Shown here piece by piece: positions 62,976 to 64,000 of a DNA stretch of 64,000 nt (positions are counted from its first letter, which is position 1; each line of letters opens with the position of its first letter). Position numbers and translations under genes: made by a program. The notes below the pieces were generated by a model. It saw nothing but the letters and a program-made list of their open reading frames with translations, did not search any database and was not told where the DNA came from. Source of the DNA: JBLXBZ01 sp048265185 (GTDB lineage: Bacteria > Pseudomonadota > Alphaproteobacteria > Rhizobiales > Stappiaceae); the NCBI GenBank assembly GCA_048265185.1, contig JBLXBZ010000001.1, positions 620,001 through 684,000 of the forward strand, given 5' to 3'.

Positions 62976-63614
62976 TCATTGCAGTTCGAAAACGTCGGAC
63001 TTGATCTGGTCGAACGTCAGATCGCCTTCGCGCAGCAGCGCCATGGTGTGATCGATCCGTAGGATGGTGGTCGATGCGGTCGTCTCCACCGGGCCGCCGC
63101 GCAGCACGAGGCTGACGTACTTGCCCACGTGCTGCACCGCGTTATCGACATCGACGAGCACGCCATCGGACATGCCCGACAGGTTGGCCGAAGTCATGGC
63201 GATGGCCCCGCCAAAGGCGCAAGCCAGGCTGCGCACTACCGGGTTGGCGTGGCAGGCCACCGAGATCGTTGCGTCTTCGTGCAGCGCAAGGTTCGGCGCG
63301 CCGTCCCGCTTGTCCATCACGATGTTGAGTGGGCCGGGCCAGTAGAGGCTGGCCAGCGAGTCGATCAGACGTTCGTTGTCGGCGGCGCCGAAGCGACGCC
63401 AGTCACCCGGGTCCGCCACGAACAGAGTCAGCGGCTTCACGCCCGGACGGTTCTTGGATTCAAAGCAGGATGCAACGGCATCCGGGTTAAAGGGATCGAC
63501 CGCGATGCCATAGTTGGCGTCGGACGGGCAGATCACGATCTCTCCGGCACGCAGATGGGCCACGGCCTTGGCAATGGCGTCAGGTGTCGGATCGAGGATC
63601 GGCGGGATACTCAC
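62976..63614 (-). CDS. Divergent Sua5/YciO/YrdC-family protein, copy 2
   Basis: 212-residue protein close in length to TsaC. GEIVICPSDANYGIAVDPFN aligns with the PTEAVFGVGCDP region, FESKNRPGVKPLTLFV with the KxR region, YWPGPLNIVM with WPGPVT, and IAMTSANLSG with STSANLSG. The Arg of the AVR strand in TsaC aligns with Ala (ISVACHANP), and PTE is PSD, so the amino-acid site may differ. The GTG start has GGAG upstream. It lies 55 bases upstream of the MFS gene and 23 after the PEBP gene. Housekeeping TsaC seems less likely given its partners. Confidence 0.85.
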   Translation of the reverse strand: MSIPPILDPTPDAIAKAVAHLRAGEIVICPSDANYGIAVDPFNPDAVASCFESKNRPGVKPLTLFVADPGDWRRFGAADNERLIDSLASLYWPGPLNIVMDKRDGAPNLALHEDATISVACHANPVVRSLACAFGGAIAMTSANLSGMSDGVLVDVDNAVQHVGKYVSLVLRGGPVETTASTTILRIDHTMALLREGDLTFDQIKSDVFELQ

Positions 63615-63637
63615 GAGAGGTCTCCAGTTCTTGCATG

Positions 63638-64000
63638 TTACGCCGGCGCCGTGTTGGCAAAGACGGCCGTGGTGCTGGCGCTGGCGAGTTCATTGGTCTT
63701 GATGGTGAAGCGGACGTAGGCCTGCGGCATGGCCCCCGCGTCGATGCTGTCGCAGGACAGGGCATGCAGGGTGAACACGTAGCGATGCGCCGGGTCCCCG
63801 GCGGGCGGCAGCGCCCCCATGTAGCCCTGCATGTTGGCATCGTTCGGCGCCTCCACCGCGCCCTCGGGCAGGGTTTCACTGCACAGCTGGCCGCTGGTCC
63901 GAACCGGGATGTTCACCACGATCCAGTGCCAGAAGCCCGAGCCTGTCGGCGCATCCGGGTCATAACAGGTCAGCGCAAGGCTCTTGGCGGTGGCGGGAAC
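63638..64000 (-). CDS. PEBP-family protein (YbhB/YbcL-like), partial
   Basis: The last 120 residues of a phosphatidylethanolamine-binding-family protein; the gene runs off the right edge. CYDPDAPTGSGFWHWIVVNI is the family's DPDAP...HW ligand-pocket signature, and GDPAHRYVFTLHALSCDSID is the second conserved block. The C-terminal VRFTIKTNELASASTTAVFA is typical. Ligand and role are unknown. It is upstream of the YrdC-like gene by 23 bases on the same strand and probably in the same operon. Confidence 0.88.
   Translation of the reverse strand, partial: VPATAKSLALTCYDPDAPTGSGFWHWIVVNIPVRTSGQLCSETLPEGAVEAPNDANMQGYMGALPPAGDPAHRYVFTLHALSCDSIDAGAMPQAYVRFTIKTNELASASTTAVFANTAPA

Overview
The window is a stretch of an alphaproteobacterial chromosome. 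The pointers are the Aap amino-acid transporter order (aapJQMP), the choXWV choline transporter divergent from betIBA, an NDUFS4-like complex I accessory subunit (a protein shared by alphaproteobacteria and mitochondria), a lipid-A-biosynthesis N-terminal (LAB_N) protein, and bifunctional CysNC. I cannot place it below class level. Most of the window has moderate G+C: a hand count of 27301-27360 gives 32/60. The last 3.7 kb is visibly richer: 62281-62340 gives 44/60. Genes are densely packed on both strands.

Layout. 1-311 has no gene but holds two tandem hairpins with CCTCC-bearing loops. 312-3267 (minus) is an msrQ haem-membrane subunit and minCDE. 3671-8204 (minus) is aapJQMP, followed at 8441 by metC. 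9693-13553 (minus) is a tightly overlapped four-gene lipid/envelope glycosylation operon (ArnT-like GT39, PAP2 phosphatase, GT2, LAB_N). 13739-17991 is a mixed set: a phosphodiesterase, a CAP lipoprotein, a GNAT enzyme, an unknown membrane protein, AnmK and NDUFS4, followed by tRNA-Arg(TCT). 18239-25015 is the choline-to-glycine-betaine module, with a BetI-type palindrome in the divergent promoter. 25090-30566 holds a WD40 protein and the formyl-THF genes fhs and purU, with a glycosyltransferase between them.

28147-41575 also forms a surface-polysaccharide region. It has glycosyltransferases, cysD-cysNC for PAPS, gmd plus an rmd-like reductase for a GDP-deoxyhexose (probably GDP-rhamnose), a protein that may be a degenerate sulfotransferase, and KpsE/KpsM/KpsT-type export. 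Next come a type I secretion ATPase and adaptor (41763-44889), an FkbM methyltransferase, small unknown genes, a TPR protein, rsmB, a PilZ protein and an RTX/M10 metalloprotease that is a plausible type I substrate. 53507-57211 is a two-gene sensory unit: a periplasmic phosphate-binding-like protein and a membrane GGDEF-EAL protein. A MarR regulator and guaA follow.

At 60207-60296 lies tRNA-Ser(TGA), and immediately after it composition and gene content change. A broken gene comes first, then a minus-strand operon running in from beyond the right edge: a PEBP-family protein, a Sua5/YrdC-like protein, an MFS transporter and a second Sua5/YrdC-like protein. This looks like the end of an island inserted at tRNA-Ser. 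The paired YrdC-like proteins around an exporter are the best candidate here for an undescribed system, possibly a small biosynthetic cluster that makes or transfers a carbamoyl-type group. No insertion sequence, integrase or CRISPR array was seen.
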